In this document: positions 9,641-19,085 of the stretch, in pieces | How positions within the stretch are numbered: the stretch's first letter is position 1 | Layout: each line of letters begins with the position of its first letter | Assembly: GCA_002495905.1 (NCBI GenBank) | Contig: DAHJ01000025.1 | Coordinates: forward strand, 54,245-118,244 | Length of the DNA: 64,000 nucleotides | Direction: 5' to 3' | Source of the DNA: Thaumarchaeota archaeon UBA223 | GTDB lineage: Archaea; Thermoproteota; Nitrososphaeria; Nitrososphaerales; UBA57 | Made by a program: the position numbers and the translations under genes | The notes under the pieces: generated by a model | Told to the model about the DNA's origin: nothing | Seen by the model: the letters and a program-made list of their open reading frames with translations, nothing else | Databases searched by the model: none

Positions 9641-10243
9641 TTATTTGAACTTATTTGCAACGTCAGTTCGTAATTCGGCTTTCATTCGTTCTAATCTATC
9701 TTCAATAGTATTGTTAACAACAACAGTAGAATCAGCATTACTGACAATAATACCTCCTGCAGTTGTAATATAATTATCAGATAATGAAATAGATTTCTTT
9801 GACTTGGAAGAAATTTTGTCTATTATGTCTTTTACAATTGAAGAATCTTTCTTGTTACAAGAAATTAAGACATCTGAATCGTCGATAGTATCCAATCCCT
9901 CGTTAATGAAGAGTTCTAGGGACTTTGGATAATTTTTTCCTTTATTAGAATTAAGTTCTTTCAAAGCAGCAGTAAATACTTTATTAATATTTTTTTCAAG
10001 AAGGACTAGGCTAGAATTTCGACTTTCCATTTCTGCAGTACCAATAATTTGTCTAGATTTAATATCAAATTCCTTGGATTGTTGGGATTCAATTTCCTGT
10101 TCTTGATTTTTTGACTGTGTTTCTGATTCAGATATAATCTTGTTGGCTTCTTCTAATCCATCTTTAAGAATGGATTCGACAATTTTTTCAAAGTCTTTAG
10201 AAACATCATCTAAAACATTTTCATTTGATATTTTTTTACTCAT
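9641..10243 (-). CDS. atpE: A-type ATP synthase subunit E (peripheral stalk)
   Basis: Peripheral stalk subunit linking membrane and head parts. The first half (to about residue 90) is a charged coiled coil; the second is the globular head-binding domain with the conserved ending GGIIVSNADSTVVVNNTIEDRLERM. At 200 residues it is normal. It is transcribed alone, separated from the A-B-D-K run by the cupredoxin and an ECF-S-like gene, so stoichiometry depends on several promoters. Confidence 0.9.
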   Translation of the reverse strand: MSKKISNENVLDDVSKDFEKIVESILKDGLEEANKIISESETQSKNQEQEIESQQSKEFDIKSRQIIGTAEMESRNSSLVLLEKNINKVFTAALKELNSNKGKNYPKSLELFINEGLDTIDDSDVLISCNKKDSSIVKDIIDKISSKSKKSISLSDNYITTAGGIIVSNADSTVVVNNTIEDRLERMKAELRTDVANKFK

Positions 10244-10367
10244 TTTTTTGACCTGTGATAATTTATCATAAAATATTTACCTATTTAAATTGTTAAGATT
10301 AGATGAATTTTCATGTGAAAATCATAATAACAATAATAAGTAACAAATACAAACTATAATAGAAGCC

Positions 10368-11552
10368 TTGATATCAGAAACAGAAATTAGAAATTCTTTA
10401 ACAAATGTCATGGATCCTGAGATCCATATGAATATAGTAGAATTGAAGATGCTAAGAGAGATAAAAATTGATGGGAATAATATCGATGTATTAATAGCAC
10501 TAACAGTTGCAGGGTGTCCATTAGCAGATACAATAAAAAAGGATGTAAAAGAGGAATTAATGAAATTAGAACAAGTAAAAGAAGTTAGTGTAGAAACCAC
10601 AGTTATGACCAAAGAACAATTAGATGAATTAAAGGAAATTGTTCAAAAGAATCGAGGTGAGCAACAATCCCAGGATGAATTAATCTCAAGATTAGACAAG
10701 AAGAAAAATGAGAATTTAATAGCAGTCGTATCAGGAAAAGGTGGAGTCGGAAAATCTTCTATGACTGCAATATTAGCTTCTGAGCTCAAAAGATCAGGTT
10801 ATAACGTAGGAATACTTGATGCAGATGTTACAGGTCCAAGTATTGCAAAGATTTTCGGTGTTACAAAAAGATTAATGAAAGGAAAGAACGGAATAATTCC
10901 AGCAGAAACACCTTCTGGACTTAAATTAATATCAGTGAATTTGATGTTAGATAACCCAGAAGTACCAACAGTATGGAGAGGTCCGATCGTTAATAATTTA
11001 ATCAGACAATTATACACAGATGTAGATTGGGGAGATATAGATTATTTATTAATTGATTTACCGCCAGGGACTGGTGATGCACCTCTAACAGTGTTCCAAT
11101 CATTACCACTTTCAGGCATAGTTTTAGTCAGTACGCCTCAAGATTTATCGAAAATGATAGTAAGTAAATCAGCAAACATGGCAGGAATGTTAAAAATTCC
11201 ATTACTTGGTTTGGTTGAAAATATGTCTTATTTAGAATGTAAACATTGTGGAGATAAAAATTACATCCTTGGAGAATCAAGAGGCGAAGCATTTGCTGAA
11301 CATCTAGGTACAAAACTATTAGCAAGACTACCATTTGAAAAAGATATTGCAGAACTTTGCGATCAAGGAAAGATAGAAGCTTATCAAAATAATGATATAA
11401 CAAATACGATAGAAATAATAAAGCAAACTATTGAAGAGCAGAAAGAAAAGTCTTCAATTGCAACAATTGTAGAGAGTGCAGGAGGTAATTTATCGCCTGC
11501 ATGGAATAAAAATGAAGAACAAAAAAAGAAATTTAAACTAACGCCAGTATAA
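10368..11552 (+). CDS. Mrp/NBP35-family iron-sulfur carrier ATPase with MIP18 domain
   Basis: Cytosolic P-loop protein that carries and delivers Fe-S clusters. Residues 1-80 form a MIP18/DUF59-type domain (VMDPEIHMNIVELKML). The ATPase follows with a deviant Walker A GKGGVGKSS at 123-131, the DADVTGPS and DLPPGTGDAPL motifs, and the bridging CxxC pair Cys291/Cys294 that holds the cluster between monomers. The start is TTG at 10368, behind an AT-rich promoter-like stretch (actataat). Transcribed alone. Confidence 0.92.
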   Translation: MISETEIRNSLTNVMDPEIHMNIVELKMLREIKIDGNNIDVLIALTVAGCPLADTIKKDVKEELMKLEQVKEVSVETTVMTKEQLDELKEIVQKNRGEQQSQDELISRLDKKKNENLIAVVSGKGGVGKSSMTAILASELKRSGYNVGILDADVTGPSIAKIFGVTKRLMKGKNGIIPAETPSGLKLISVNLMLDNPEVPTVWRGPIVNNLIRQLYTDVDWGDIDYLLIDLPPGTGDAPLTVFQSLPLSGIVLVSTPQDLSKMIVSKSANMAGMLKIPLLGLVENMSYLECKHCGDKNYILGESRGEAFAEHLGTKLLARLPFEKDIAELCDQGKIEAYQNNDITNTIEIIKQTIEEQKEKSSIATIVESAGGNLSPAWNKNEEQKKKFKLTPV

Positions 11553-11585
11553 TTTTATGTTTGCATATTAAACGAGATTTAGGTT

Positions 11586-11867
11586 CTATGCCCAATAATC
11601 CTTAGATATAGTTTCTATTACTTCTTGACTTTCCAGTTCAACACCGGCGTCAGCTCTCTTTTTTGTGATATCTTCACGTTTTGTTAGTATTTCAAATTTT
11701 GACGGGTCTTTAACTTCCGTAACATCGTATACTTTAGTTTCATCAGAATTAGTACCGGCCCAAAGTATCTTAATTCCCAACTCATTTAAATCAGGTTCAA
11801 TCTCTTTGTACATTTTTAACCAAGAATCAAAGCCTTTAGTAATTTTAAAAGTTGATAAGAATTTCAT
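11586..11867 (-). CDS. Small DUF3764-like protein (dimeric alpha/beta-barrel type)
   Basis: A 93-residue soluble protein beginning MKFLSTFKITKGFDSWLKMY and containing IKILWAGTNSDETKVYDVTEVKD. This resembles small ferredoxin-like-fold proteins of the DUF3764 type that often pair as dimers. The name is from pattern recognition; the function is unknown. It lies 13 bases downstream of atpF with GGTGA ahead of its ATG, so the two are co-transcribed, but no role in ATP synthesis is implied by the sequence. Confidence 0.6.
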   Translation of the reverse strand: MKFLSTFKITKGFDSWLKMYKEIEPDLNELGIKILWAGTNSDETKVYDVTEVKDPSKFEILTKREDITKKRADAGVELESQEVIETISKDYWA

Positions 11868-11880
11868 CGAGATTCACCTA

Positions 11881-12177
11881 TTACATTTTTAGAACTTTTT
11901 TAATTAGTTCTCGATAATCAACTTCCTCAGTTTTTGCTCCAGGAGTTGGTATTTGATAAATAAGAGGAATAGGATATTGAGATCTGATATCAGTAATTTC
12001 ATCATAAATAGGTTCTGCCATATCATTACTAATCAAAATTAATCCAATTTCTTTGTCAGTAACTAGTGATTGGATTTGTTTAAGAGCGTCAGAAGAATTA
12101 GAAACTTCTACGCCATTAACACCAGACAACATAAAGCCTGATACAAATGCACGAGTTCCTAATGCAAGTATTTTCAT
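11881..12177 (-). CDS. atpF: A-type ATP synthase subunit F
   Basis: Small central-stalk subunit that binds subunit D and modulates coupling. The product of 98 residues has the expected fold cues: an opening beta strand KILALGTRAFVSGFMLSGV, the GLILISNDMAEPIYDEI core, and PLIYQIPTPGA before the C-terminal helix. The family usually runs about 100 residues. It sits apart from the other ATP synthase genes, between the DUF3764-like gene and the first quinoprotein dehydrogenase. Confidence 0.85.
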   Translation of the reverse strand: MKILALGTRAFVSGFMLSGVNGVEVSNSSDALKQIQSLVTDKEIGLILISNDMAEPIYDEITDIRSQYPIPLIYQIPTPGAKTEEVDYRELIKKVLKM

Positions 12178-12228
12178 TGAAAATTATAGAATCTATACGA
12201 TAATAAATTTAACTGAATAAGAAATATT

Positions 12229-12262
12229 AAAAAAAAAGAGTTGTTGTCCCCGAAGGGACAAC
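12229..12262 (-). terminator. UUCG hairpin plus T9 tract after dehydrogenase A
   Basis: On the minus strand, just after the 12271-14532 stop, gttgtccc pairs perfectly with gggacaac around a TTCG loop (a C(UUCG)G tetraloop). It is followed five bases on by nine T. The same hairpin with the same spacing follows the dehydrogenase at 26971-29226. It looks like an intrinsic terminator or a 3'-end stabiliser. Confidence 0.8.
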
Positions 12263-12270
12263 TAAGATTA

Positions 12271-14532
12271 TTATGCTGTAGCTTGGCGAGATCTAGTGAA
12301 GAGTACACCAGAAACGACGACTAGAATTACACCTAATCCAATTGCAATATATGAAATTGGACTAATTGTTTCTACTTCGACTTCTTCAGTGACTATTACT
12401 TCACGGACTTCTACCTCACGGCTGATACTTTCTGGTAATTCATCAGGTAAACCAAAGGCCATTATAGCTCCAGGAACAGAGCCTCTTAATGGTGGGTTTT
12501 GGCTAGTTAGACCACGTCCTCCAAATGATTGTAGGAGTAGAGTCTTACCATTAGAATCTTGTCCAATACTTGGTTGAGTATCTAATGCTGAACCAAGATT
12601 GAATGTATGTAGAAGTTCACCGTTGTCGGTTGCAACTGCACGAAGCTTACCATCGAAACCATTCCAGTAGACTACGCCACCAGATGAAATCATTCCACCT
12701 CGGTGTGCAACTGTATCTACAAAGAATTCCCATTCAACTGCACCAGTTCTTGCATTGATTGCAGTAACTGAGTGGTTTAATTGAGGTGGGAATGGTGCTT
12801 CAGAGTTTTTGTTGTTAATGAATCCACCATAGAAACTACCAAATCTTGATTCTTGTGGAAGAATCTCTAAGAAGAGAGGTTCATTCTTACAAGATACATA
12901 GACATTGTTTCCATCGAATGCCATATCATTTTCAGCACAGCCTGATCCATTTGGACTTTGCCAGATGTATTCAGTTGATGGATAATGTTGCCATGGTTTG
13001 TTCATGTCAGCTTCAACTCGTGGATCTAAGAAGAACCAGTCGTTGTTTTCGTCAAGACCGTCAATACCAAGTGCTTCAGAGTGCAATACACCTCGTCCTC
13101 GTTCACCATTAGTTGGTCCAGCACGATTATCACATTCTGCATTACAGTAGTATTTTGTGAATCTTACACCAGGAACTTCAGTGATCCATAATACTTCACC
13201 AGTATTTGCATCAAATGCATGAACGTGTCCTTGTTTACATTGTTTCATAACAACTCTGCGTCCATCGATTTCTGCAAGTTGTGTATTCCAGGCACAGTCC
13301 ATGTCCCAAAGGTCTTTAGTAGTACTTTGGAAGTACCATGCTAAGTCACCTGTCTTACTATCAAGTCCAACAATAGCTGAACCGAATAGACGTGGACCAC
13401 GGGTATATGTGTGGTTAAAGTCAGGACCTGGTTGTGCAGTTCCGAAGAAGAGTTTTCCATTTTCTTCGTCAACTACAATCTGTCCCCAGATATTACTTAC
13501 ACCTGCATTGAATGGCATACCAGTCTTTTCATTATAAGTACCTGGATTACCAGCCCAATCCCATCTTAGGATATCTTCTGGGACATCACAAGCTTGGATA
13601 CCTTCGATATAACCAACATCACAAGTGTCAACTAACCATTGACCCCATGCGGCATATTCGTCAGGGAATAATTCACCGTTAGGTGGTTGATAAAAGAATC
13701 TCCAATTAAGGTGCTCATCGGTTGTTGCGTCAATGTTACAAGGGAAACTTGTACAGGCGCCTAAGTCATATGCAGCTACATATGCACGGCCACCATAGCT
13801 TCCTTCCATGTGTCCGCCGACTGCTACAATAATTTGGTTATTGGAACGATCAACAACAGGAGCATGTGATCCTTGTGCGTTATACAAACCAGAGTTTGTT
13901 TCAACATTTCTACAATGTTGGAATAGAGTGAATACTTCGTCGCCGTTTTCAGCATCTACTGCTTTGATTGTACAACCAAAGGAGTTTAGCCAAAGTAAAC
14001 CTTTACCATTCAATTCCCAATAGTTCATTGAATGAGTATGGGCGGCTAGAGAGTATACAGGTAAACCTGGAGGATTAAGTCCACGATTGTCTGCGACAGA
14101 TGGACCAATTATATCAGGGTCATCACCGTCTGCAGTTCTTTCACTATACCAATTCATTGATCCATCAACCGAATCGATTGAGAAGATTGTCTGATAGTTG
14201 GTTGTGTAGTAGACATTACCGTCGACAACTAATGGAGGTGCGATACCACCAGTACCACAAAAGGTCATTGATGAACAACCTATTGAATCTGCATCAGGGA
14301 TTGGAAATACCCATTGCAATTGAGCAAGGTGTACATTCTCTGATGTTAATTGTGTTTGTGGGTTAAAGTTGTGTCCCCAGGAATTTGCATTAATGAATTC
14401 CCAGTTTCTCTCTGCTCTTGTAGAACCAAGTGCAGGAGTAACGTTTTGTGCACTAACCATTGGGGTTAGGAACAAAGATGCTGCAATTAATAGTGCAGCA
14501 ACTAGGATACTTACGTATACACGTCGAGTCAT
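12271..14532 (-). CDS. Exported quinoprotein (PQQ-type) dehydrogenase A
   Basis: Extracellular eight-bladed propeller dehydrogenase of 753 residues. It has a Sec signal ending near VSAQ (residue 29), repeated blade motifs such as DANTGEVLW and DSKTGDLAW, and a C-terminal anchor made of an acidic stalk, ISPISY and one helix ending RSRQ. The active-site stretch reads KDLWDMD (406-412): catalytic-type Asp and the Asp two residues on are both present. The canonical metal-binding Asn of the TGN motif reads TAQ. G+C is visibly higher than in neighbours and it ends at a strong hairpin, suggesting high expression. Substrate unknown. Confidence 0.88.
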   Translation of the reverse strand: MTRRVYVSILVAALLIAASLFLTPMVSAQNVTPALGSTRAERNWEFINANSWGHNFNPQTQLTSENVHLAQLQWVFPIPDADSIGCSSMTFCGTGGIAPPLVVDGNVYYTTNYQTIFSIDSVDGSMNWYSERTADGDDPDIIGPSVADNRGLNPPGLPVYSLAAHTHSMNYWELNGKGLLWLNSFGCTIKAVDAENGDEVFTLFQHCRNVETNSGLYNAQGSHAPVVDRSNNQIIVAVGGHMEGSYGGRAYVAAYDLGACTSFPCNIDATTDEHLNWRFFYQPPNGELFPDEYAAWGQWLVDTCDVGYIEGIQACDVPEDILRWDWAGNPGTYNEKTGMPFNAGVSNIWGQIVVDEENGKLFFGTAQPGPDFNHTYTRGPRLFGSAIVGLDSKTGDLAWYFQSTTKDLWDMDCAWNTQLAEIDGRRVVMKQCKQGHVHAFDANTGEVLWITEVPGVRFTKYYCNAECDNRAGPTNGERGRGVLHSEALGIDGLDENNDWFFLDPRVEADMNKPWQHYPSTEYIWQSPNGSGCAENDMAFDGNNVYVSCKNEPLFLEILPQESRFGSFYGGFINNKNSEAPFPPQLNHSVTAINARTGAVEWEFFVDTVAHRGGMISSGGVVYWNGFDGKLRAVATDNGELLHTFNLGSALDTQPSIGQDSNGKTLLLQSFGGRGLTSQNPPLRGSVPGAIMAFGLPDELPESISREVEVREVIVTEEVEVETISPISYIAIGLGVILVVVSGVLFTRSRQATA

Positions 14533-14555
14533 GCCCCGGTTTAGTGTAAAAAGTA

Positions 14556-14564
14556 CATATAAAT
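14556..14564 (-). promoter_or_regulatory. TATA-like box of dehydrogenase A
   Basis: The minus strand reads ATTTATATG 24-32 bases before the ATG at 14532, the spacing expected for a leaderless archaeal transcript. Confidence 0.5.
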
Positions 14565-14675
14565 CCCTCGAATATTTTTACAAATTTTGAACTTATTGGT
14601 AAAAAATTCACGTTAGATTCAATAAATTAATTATAAATAATAATTTTATTAAAATAATTAATAATTTTTGAGAAA

Positions 14676-15218
14676 CTATTGCCAATTAAGATTAATTACA
14701 AGAAATTCAAATTGATCAAAAGTAAATGGAAAAGTTTCCTCAAAATAATAAACAGAACTCGATGGAATGCTTGAAATGATAACAGATTCTGTACGAACAG
14801 GTATAGCGTCACAACCACAGTCATTCAATATCCACCAAGTAACTTCTACCTCAATGTCGCTGGCATTTTTTAGTCCAAAATTAATAATCTGACCACTAAC
14901 AACTGAATAAGATCTACCGTCAATTTCAATTTCATTATTTTGAAATTGTTGATTAATCGTAAGATTAGCATGAGTAATTAAATTATTTTCAAGAATAAGA
15001 GTAAGATTAGAAAGTTGCGTAGAAAGTAATTGATTTTCAGTTATCAAGGACTCGATTTGAACAAGGTAATTTTTATTAGAATTCTCAATCTCTTCTAGTT
15101 CGGATTCAAGTTGATTGTTATTCGTAATAAAAAAAAATATTAAAAGAATAGAACTAATCAGTAGGAACAAATATATTATTCCGTACAGACGATTCACAAG
15201 TAATCTATAATCATACAA
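14676..15218 (-). CDS. Membrane-anchored coiled-coil protein, unknown
   Basis: A 180-residue protein with a TTG start. An N-terminal helix (about residues 11-32) is followed by a coiled coil (about 35-85) and a beta-rich C-terminal domain with SGQIINFGLKNASDIEVEVTW and a short Cys pair (NDCGCD). This layout, an anchor plus a helix plus a small exported beta domain resembling FxLYD-type domains, suggests an extracytoplasmic scaffold. I do not recognise a named family. It is divergent from elp3. Confidence 0.6.
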   Translation of the reverse strand: MYDYRLLVNRLYGIIYLFLLISSILLIFFFITNNNQLESELEEIENSNKNYLVQIESLITENQLLSTQLSNLTLILENNLITHANLTINQQFQNNEIEIDGRSYSVVSGQIINFGLKNASDIEVEVTWWILNDCGCDAIPVRTESVIISSIPSSSVYYFEETFPFTFDQFEFLVINLNWQ

Positions 15219-15270
15219 GATAATATGTTTTATAATGATTCATATAGATGCTAATACTAACAAGAAGTAG

Positions 15271-16875
15271 TTGGCCCAAATTAGTTCTAAACAAGATGAA
15301 AAAAGAATGTGGAAAAGTCTTGCGAGAGATTTAGGTGTAGAACAAGAAGTAGATATCTCAAGTTTACAAGATATTAAAAAATATATTGCAAAAACAAAGT
15401 ATAAAGATCGCATTCCTAGTAATTCAGAGCTGCTAGAGATATTACCAATAGATAAGCGAAAGCAACATCTGCAATTATTAAAGATAAAACCAACAAAAAG
15501 CGCATCAGGTATTGCTGTGATATCAGTAATGACAAAGCCATATAATTGTCCACATGGAGTTTGTATTTTTTGCCCTGGTGGAGAGAAAATAGGAACTCCA
15601 CAGAGTTATCTGCCATCAGAACCTGCCACCATGAGAGCATTAGAGGCAGAATATGAACCAGAAAAACAAATAGAGAATAGATTCAAACAGTTGACGAATA
15701 TAGGACATTATATTGACAAAGTCGAATTATTGATAATTGGGGGAACTTTCATGAATTTACCATTCGAGTATCAAGAAAGTTTCGTAAAATCATGTTATGA
15801 TTCATTAAATGGGTTAAAATCAGAAAACTTAGAACAAGCCAAAAAATTAGCAGAGAAATCGGCAATTAAAAACGTAGGTCTAAGTGTAGAAACAAAACCC
15901 GACTGGTGTAAACAAAAACATATTGATTTAGCACTTGATTTTGGAGTAACAAGAATTGAAATAGGAGTTCAGACATTATCAGATGAAATATTTAGGAAAA
16001 CAAATAGAGGACATACTTTACTTGATGTAGAAAAATCATTTCAAATTTCTAAGGATGCTGGATACAAAATTGTTGCCCATATGATGCCAGGACTTCCTGG
16101 TTCTAATTTAAAAAAAGATTTTGACGACTTTGTTACTTTATTTAATGATCAAAAATACAAGCCAGACATGTTAAAAATTTACCCAACATTGGTAGTTCCG
16201 GGAACTGGATTACATAAAATGTACCAGGAAGGTGAATTCAATGCATATACAACTGAAGAAGTAATTGACCTATTAGCTAAAGTAAAGAAAGAAGTTCCTC
16301 CATGGGTAAGAATAATGAGAATACAAAGAGAAATTTCTGAGGAATTTATTGAAGCAGGTACTGGCAAAGGAAATATTCGAGAATTAATAAAGGCAAAGAT
16401 GAAACAAAATGGAGATAAATGTATATGCATAAGATGTAGAGAAATAGGACTAAAACAACTTAAAGAAGAATTAGAAATAGAAAAATACGATATTGAAATA
16501 ACAAATACTCGGTATGAATCGTCAGAAGGAAAAGAATATTTTATCAGTGCAGAAGAGAAGAATACCAAATCATTAATTGGATTTGTACGAATGCGTATTC
16601 CGTCGGAAAAGGCTCATAGAAAAGAAATTGTTGAGAATACTGCAATAGTGAGAGAATTACACGTATATGGACAAGTAGTGCCCATTGGAGAAAGAGATGT
16701 AAAGAGTTGGCAACACAAAGGAATAGGGATAAGATTAATGCAGGAAGCAGAAAAAATAGCTAAGGAAGAGATGTCGATAAGAAAATTGCTAGTGATAAGC
16801 GCAATAGGAACAAGAGAATATTATAGAAGATTAGGATATGAATTAGAAGGTCCATATATGGGGAAAAAACTCTAG
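15271..16875 (+). CDS. elp3: Elp3-type tRNA U34 acetyl/carboxymethyl transferase
   Basis: Modifies the wobble uridine of tRNAs (cm5U-type). The N-terminal radical-SAM domain carries Cys93, Cys98 and Cys101 in CPHGVCIFC, ligands for the 4Fe-4S cluster. A zinc-type Cys pair (CICIRC) lies near residue 385, and the C-terminal GNAT domain (from about 400) ends LGYELEGPYMGK. Length 534 is normal for archaeal Elp3. Start is TTG at 15271. Three quinoprotein dehydrogenase genes follow on the same strand, the first after only 17 bases. Confidence 0.95.
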   Translation: MAQISSKQDEKRMWKSLARDLGVEQEVDISSLQDIKKYIAKTKYKDRIPSNSELLEILPIDKRKQHLQLLKIKPTKSASGIAVISVMTKPYNCPHGVCIFCPGGEKIGTPQSYLPSEPATMRALEAEYEPEKQIENRFKQLTNIGHYIDKVELLIIGGTFMNLPFEYQESFVKSCYDSLNGLKSENLEQAKKLAEKSAIKNVGLSVETKPDWCKQKHIDLALDFGVTRIEIGVQTLSDEIFRKTNRGHTLLDVEKSFQISKDAGYKIVAHMMPGLPGSNLKKDFDDFVTLFNDQKYKPDMLKIYPTLVVPGTGLHKMYQEGEFNAYTTEEVIDLLAKVKKEVPPWVRIMRIQREISEEFIEAGTGKGNIRELIKAKMKQNGDKCICIRCREIGLKQLKEELEIEKYDIEITNTRYESSEGKEYFISAEEKNTKSLIGFVRMRIPSEKAHRKEIVENTAIVRELHVYGQVVPIGERDVKSWQHKGIGIRLMQEAEKIAKEEMSIRKLLVISAIGTREYYRRLGYELEGPYMGKKL

Positions 16876-16892
16876 ATTAAGGAGTCCTACAC

Positions 16893-19079
16893 ATGAGAAA
16901 AACAATAATTTTGATGTTGATATTTTTATTAACTACTTCAATTATATTTCAATCTAATAATATCAACACAGAAGCAACAAACAATATTGATATTAAAAAT
17001 ATTGAAAGAGAAAAAAGAAATTGGGAGTTTGTAAATCATGATGCATTTGCTACAAATTATTCGCCACAAGATCAGATCAACACAGAAAATGTTCACATGT
17101 TAGAATTGAAATGGACATTTCCATTTCCACCTGCTACAGAATTTTTAAAATATCAAGAAGGAGGGATAGCATTCGAAGGTGCAATAACACCGCCATTAAT
17201 TATAGATGGGGAAGTATTTGTTGCCTCTAATATGAGAAACGTATACTCTTTTGAAGCTAATTCAGGAGATATGAATTGGATAAATATTTACGAACATAAT
17301 TGGAATAAAGCAAAACAAGAATTACCTGAAGTTGCAGGAGGAGCACCGCACATACATGGTTTACAATATATTGATGGAAACTTATTCACTAGTACTTTAA
17401 ACTGTGCAGTAGACGCAATTGATGCGAAATCGGGAGAAATATCATTCAGTATTCAGGAAATTTGTAAGAACGTTGAAGGTAATTATTATTCTTGGCCTAT
17501 GTATGAAGGAATTGGAAAATACGGATCGCCTTCTCATCCAGGTCCAATTTATGAAGATGAAAATATCTTAGTAGTTGCAATAACAGGAGCTACAGCATCA
17601 TGGGGAGGAGGAAGAGCATTTATTGATGGATATAATCTCAATGTCAATCCGCCCGAAAGATTATGGAGGAAATTTCTTGCACCTCCTGGAGAAGGAGATC
17701 CAGAATGGGCATTAAGAGAATGTGATAAAGGATGGTTCTTTTCTTATCCAGAATGGAAAGAATCAGGAAGAATGGGAATCCCTTGTAACGAGGTTCCTAG
17801 GGAGAATTTGATAAACGATTGGGGAGTTCCTAAACACTACACGTCTTCAGTAGCAGCGATTTGGGGACAAATGGCGTTGGATCAGGAAACTGGAATAGTG
17901 TACTTTGGAACTGGAAACCAAGGAGGATGGCCAAATCAGACGCATGTAACTGGCCCTAATTTATACTCCAGTGCAACGCTAGCAGTTGATGTAAAATCAG
18001 GAGAAATTATTTGGTGGTATCAACAAGTAGCAAGAGACATGGTTGAAGGAGATACATCATGGAACACAGTACTTACAGAATTGAATATCAATGGGGAAAA
18101 GAAAAAAGCTATAATAAAATATTCTGTAACGGGTCTTTTATGGGCACTTGATGCAGCTACGGGAGAACCATTGTGGATATATGAATCACCAATACTAAAA
18201 AGTAGAACTGATTCAGACGGAGTAATCAGAGGCAGGACGTCAGGACATCCTTGCATAGGATGTGATCCGAGAACACAAGACGGATACTGGAATGATGTAA
18301 TGAGTCATTACGACATGCAGGAAAAGAAGTGGTTGAATTATCCTTCGAAAGATTGGTTTTATTGGATTCCTGCAAGAGCTGGAGAAGCAGATATTGCATT
18401 AAATACAGATTTAGAAAGAATTTATGTTCCTGTTGCGGGTGGTGTAGATAAAGCAATAAAAGCAGATAAATATGGAACACTAGGAGTAAGACCTGGACAA
18501 GATTACTACATTGATACTTTATCAAAAAATGTAACATTGTATAGTTTAGATGCAAACACAGGAGAAGAAATATGGAGTCATTTTATTGATGGAGTAGCTT
18601 ACAGAGGAGGAGTTATGACGAGCGGAGGAATTGTATTTTTACCTGTTGCAGATGGAAATCTATATATGTTCAATGCAGAAAATGGAGAAATAATAGATAA
18701 AATGTTTCTAGGTAATTCATTAGTTGTTTTACCTACAATTGGTTATACCAAAGAAGGAGAAGCAAGATTATTTGTAATTAGTGGCGGAAGAGGAGCATAT
18801 GCAATAGGAGGGATAACGAAACAAAATGTACCAGGAGCTATATATTCATTCGGTTTACCTGAAGGTTACATTCAACAAGAAGAGAGCATAGAAGAAAGGG
18901 TAATTGAAGAAGTTATCGAAGAAAAAATTGAGATAATTGAACAGGAAGAGTCAGAATCACAGATAAACGAAGAAACAAAAGAACAAGAAAATCAAATAGA
19001 ACAAGAGAATTATACGATATATTATTTATTGGGAATAATTTTACTAATTGTTTTAACAGTAATAATTAGAAGACGGTAA
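16893..19079 (+). CDS. Exported quinoprotein dehydrogenase B, catalytic Asp replaced by Glu
   Basis: Propeller protein of 728 residues with a signal sequence (1-25), a long Glu/Gln-rich stalk (about 655-700) and a C-terminal helix ending RRR. It has an AAGGAG ribosome site ahead of its ATG and follows elp3 by 17 bases. At the active site the stretch is RDMVEGD (381-387): the position aligned with the catalytic Asp is Glu385, while Asp387 and the TGN metal-ligand Asn are kept. Several blocks are identical at the DNA level with the next gene. Substrate unknown; a changed or lost quinone reaction is possible. Confidence 0.82.
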   Translation: MRKTIILMLIFLLTTSIIFQSNNINTEATNNIDIKNIEREKRNWEFVNHDAFATNYSPQDQINTENVHMLELKWTFPFPPATEFLKYQEGGIAFEGAITPPLIIDGEVFVASNMRNVYSFEANSGDMNWINIYEHNWNKAKQELPEVAGGAPHIHGLQYIDGNLFTSTLNCAVDAIDAKSGEISFSIQEICKNVEGNYYSWPMYEGIGKYGSPSHPGPIYEDENILVVAITGATASWGGGRAFIDGYNLNVNPPERLWRKFLAPPGEGDPEWALRECDKGWFFSYPEWKESGRMGIPCNEVPRENLINDWGVPKHYTSSVAAIWGQMALDQETGIVYFGTGNQGGWPNQTHVTGPNLYSSATLAVDVKSGEIIWWYQQVARDMVEGDTSWNTVLTELNINGEKKKAIIKYSVTGLLWALDAATGEPLWIYESPILKSRTDSDGVIRGRTSGHPCIGCDPRTQDGYWNDVMSHYDMQEKKWLNYPSKDWFYWIPARAGEADIALNTDLERIYVPVAGGVDKAIKADKYGTLGVRPGQDYYIDTLSKNVTLYSLDANTGEEIWSHFIDGVAYRGGVMTSGGIVFLPVADGNLYMFNAENGEIIDKMFLGNSLVVLPTIGYTKEGEARLFVISGGRGAYAIGGITKQNVPGAIYSFGLPEGYIQQEESIEERVIEEVIEEKIEIIEQEESESQINEETKEQENQIEQENYTIYYLLGIILLIVLTVIIRRR
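17607..18399 (+). repeat. Mosaic DNA identity with 19767-20559 (tandem paralogue)
   Basis: At a constant offset of 2160 bases, six blocks match exactly: 17607-17668, 17693-17839, 17862-17930, 18093-18188, 18237-18361 and 18374-18399, about 525 bases in all. The blocks are separated by clearly diverged stretches. This is the pattern left by gene conversion between tandem copies. Confidence 0.9.
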
Positions 19080-19085
19080 TTAAGA

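Noticed and set aside
12846..13112. Open frame on the plus strand inside dehydrogenase A
   Set aside because: It lies wholly within a well-supported gene on the other strand, has no family motif and no ribosome site.
16179..16568. 129-residue minus-strand frame inside elp3
   Set aside because: Overlaps the conserved radical-SAM/GNAT coding region; composition is that of a reverse shadow.
18226..18555. 109-residue minus-strand frame inside dehydrogenase B
   Set aside because: Shadow of the propeller coding sequence, Leu-rich by reverse complement of common codons.
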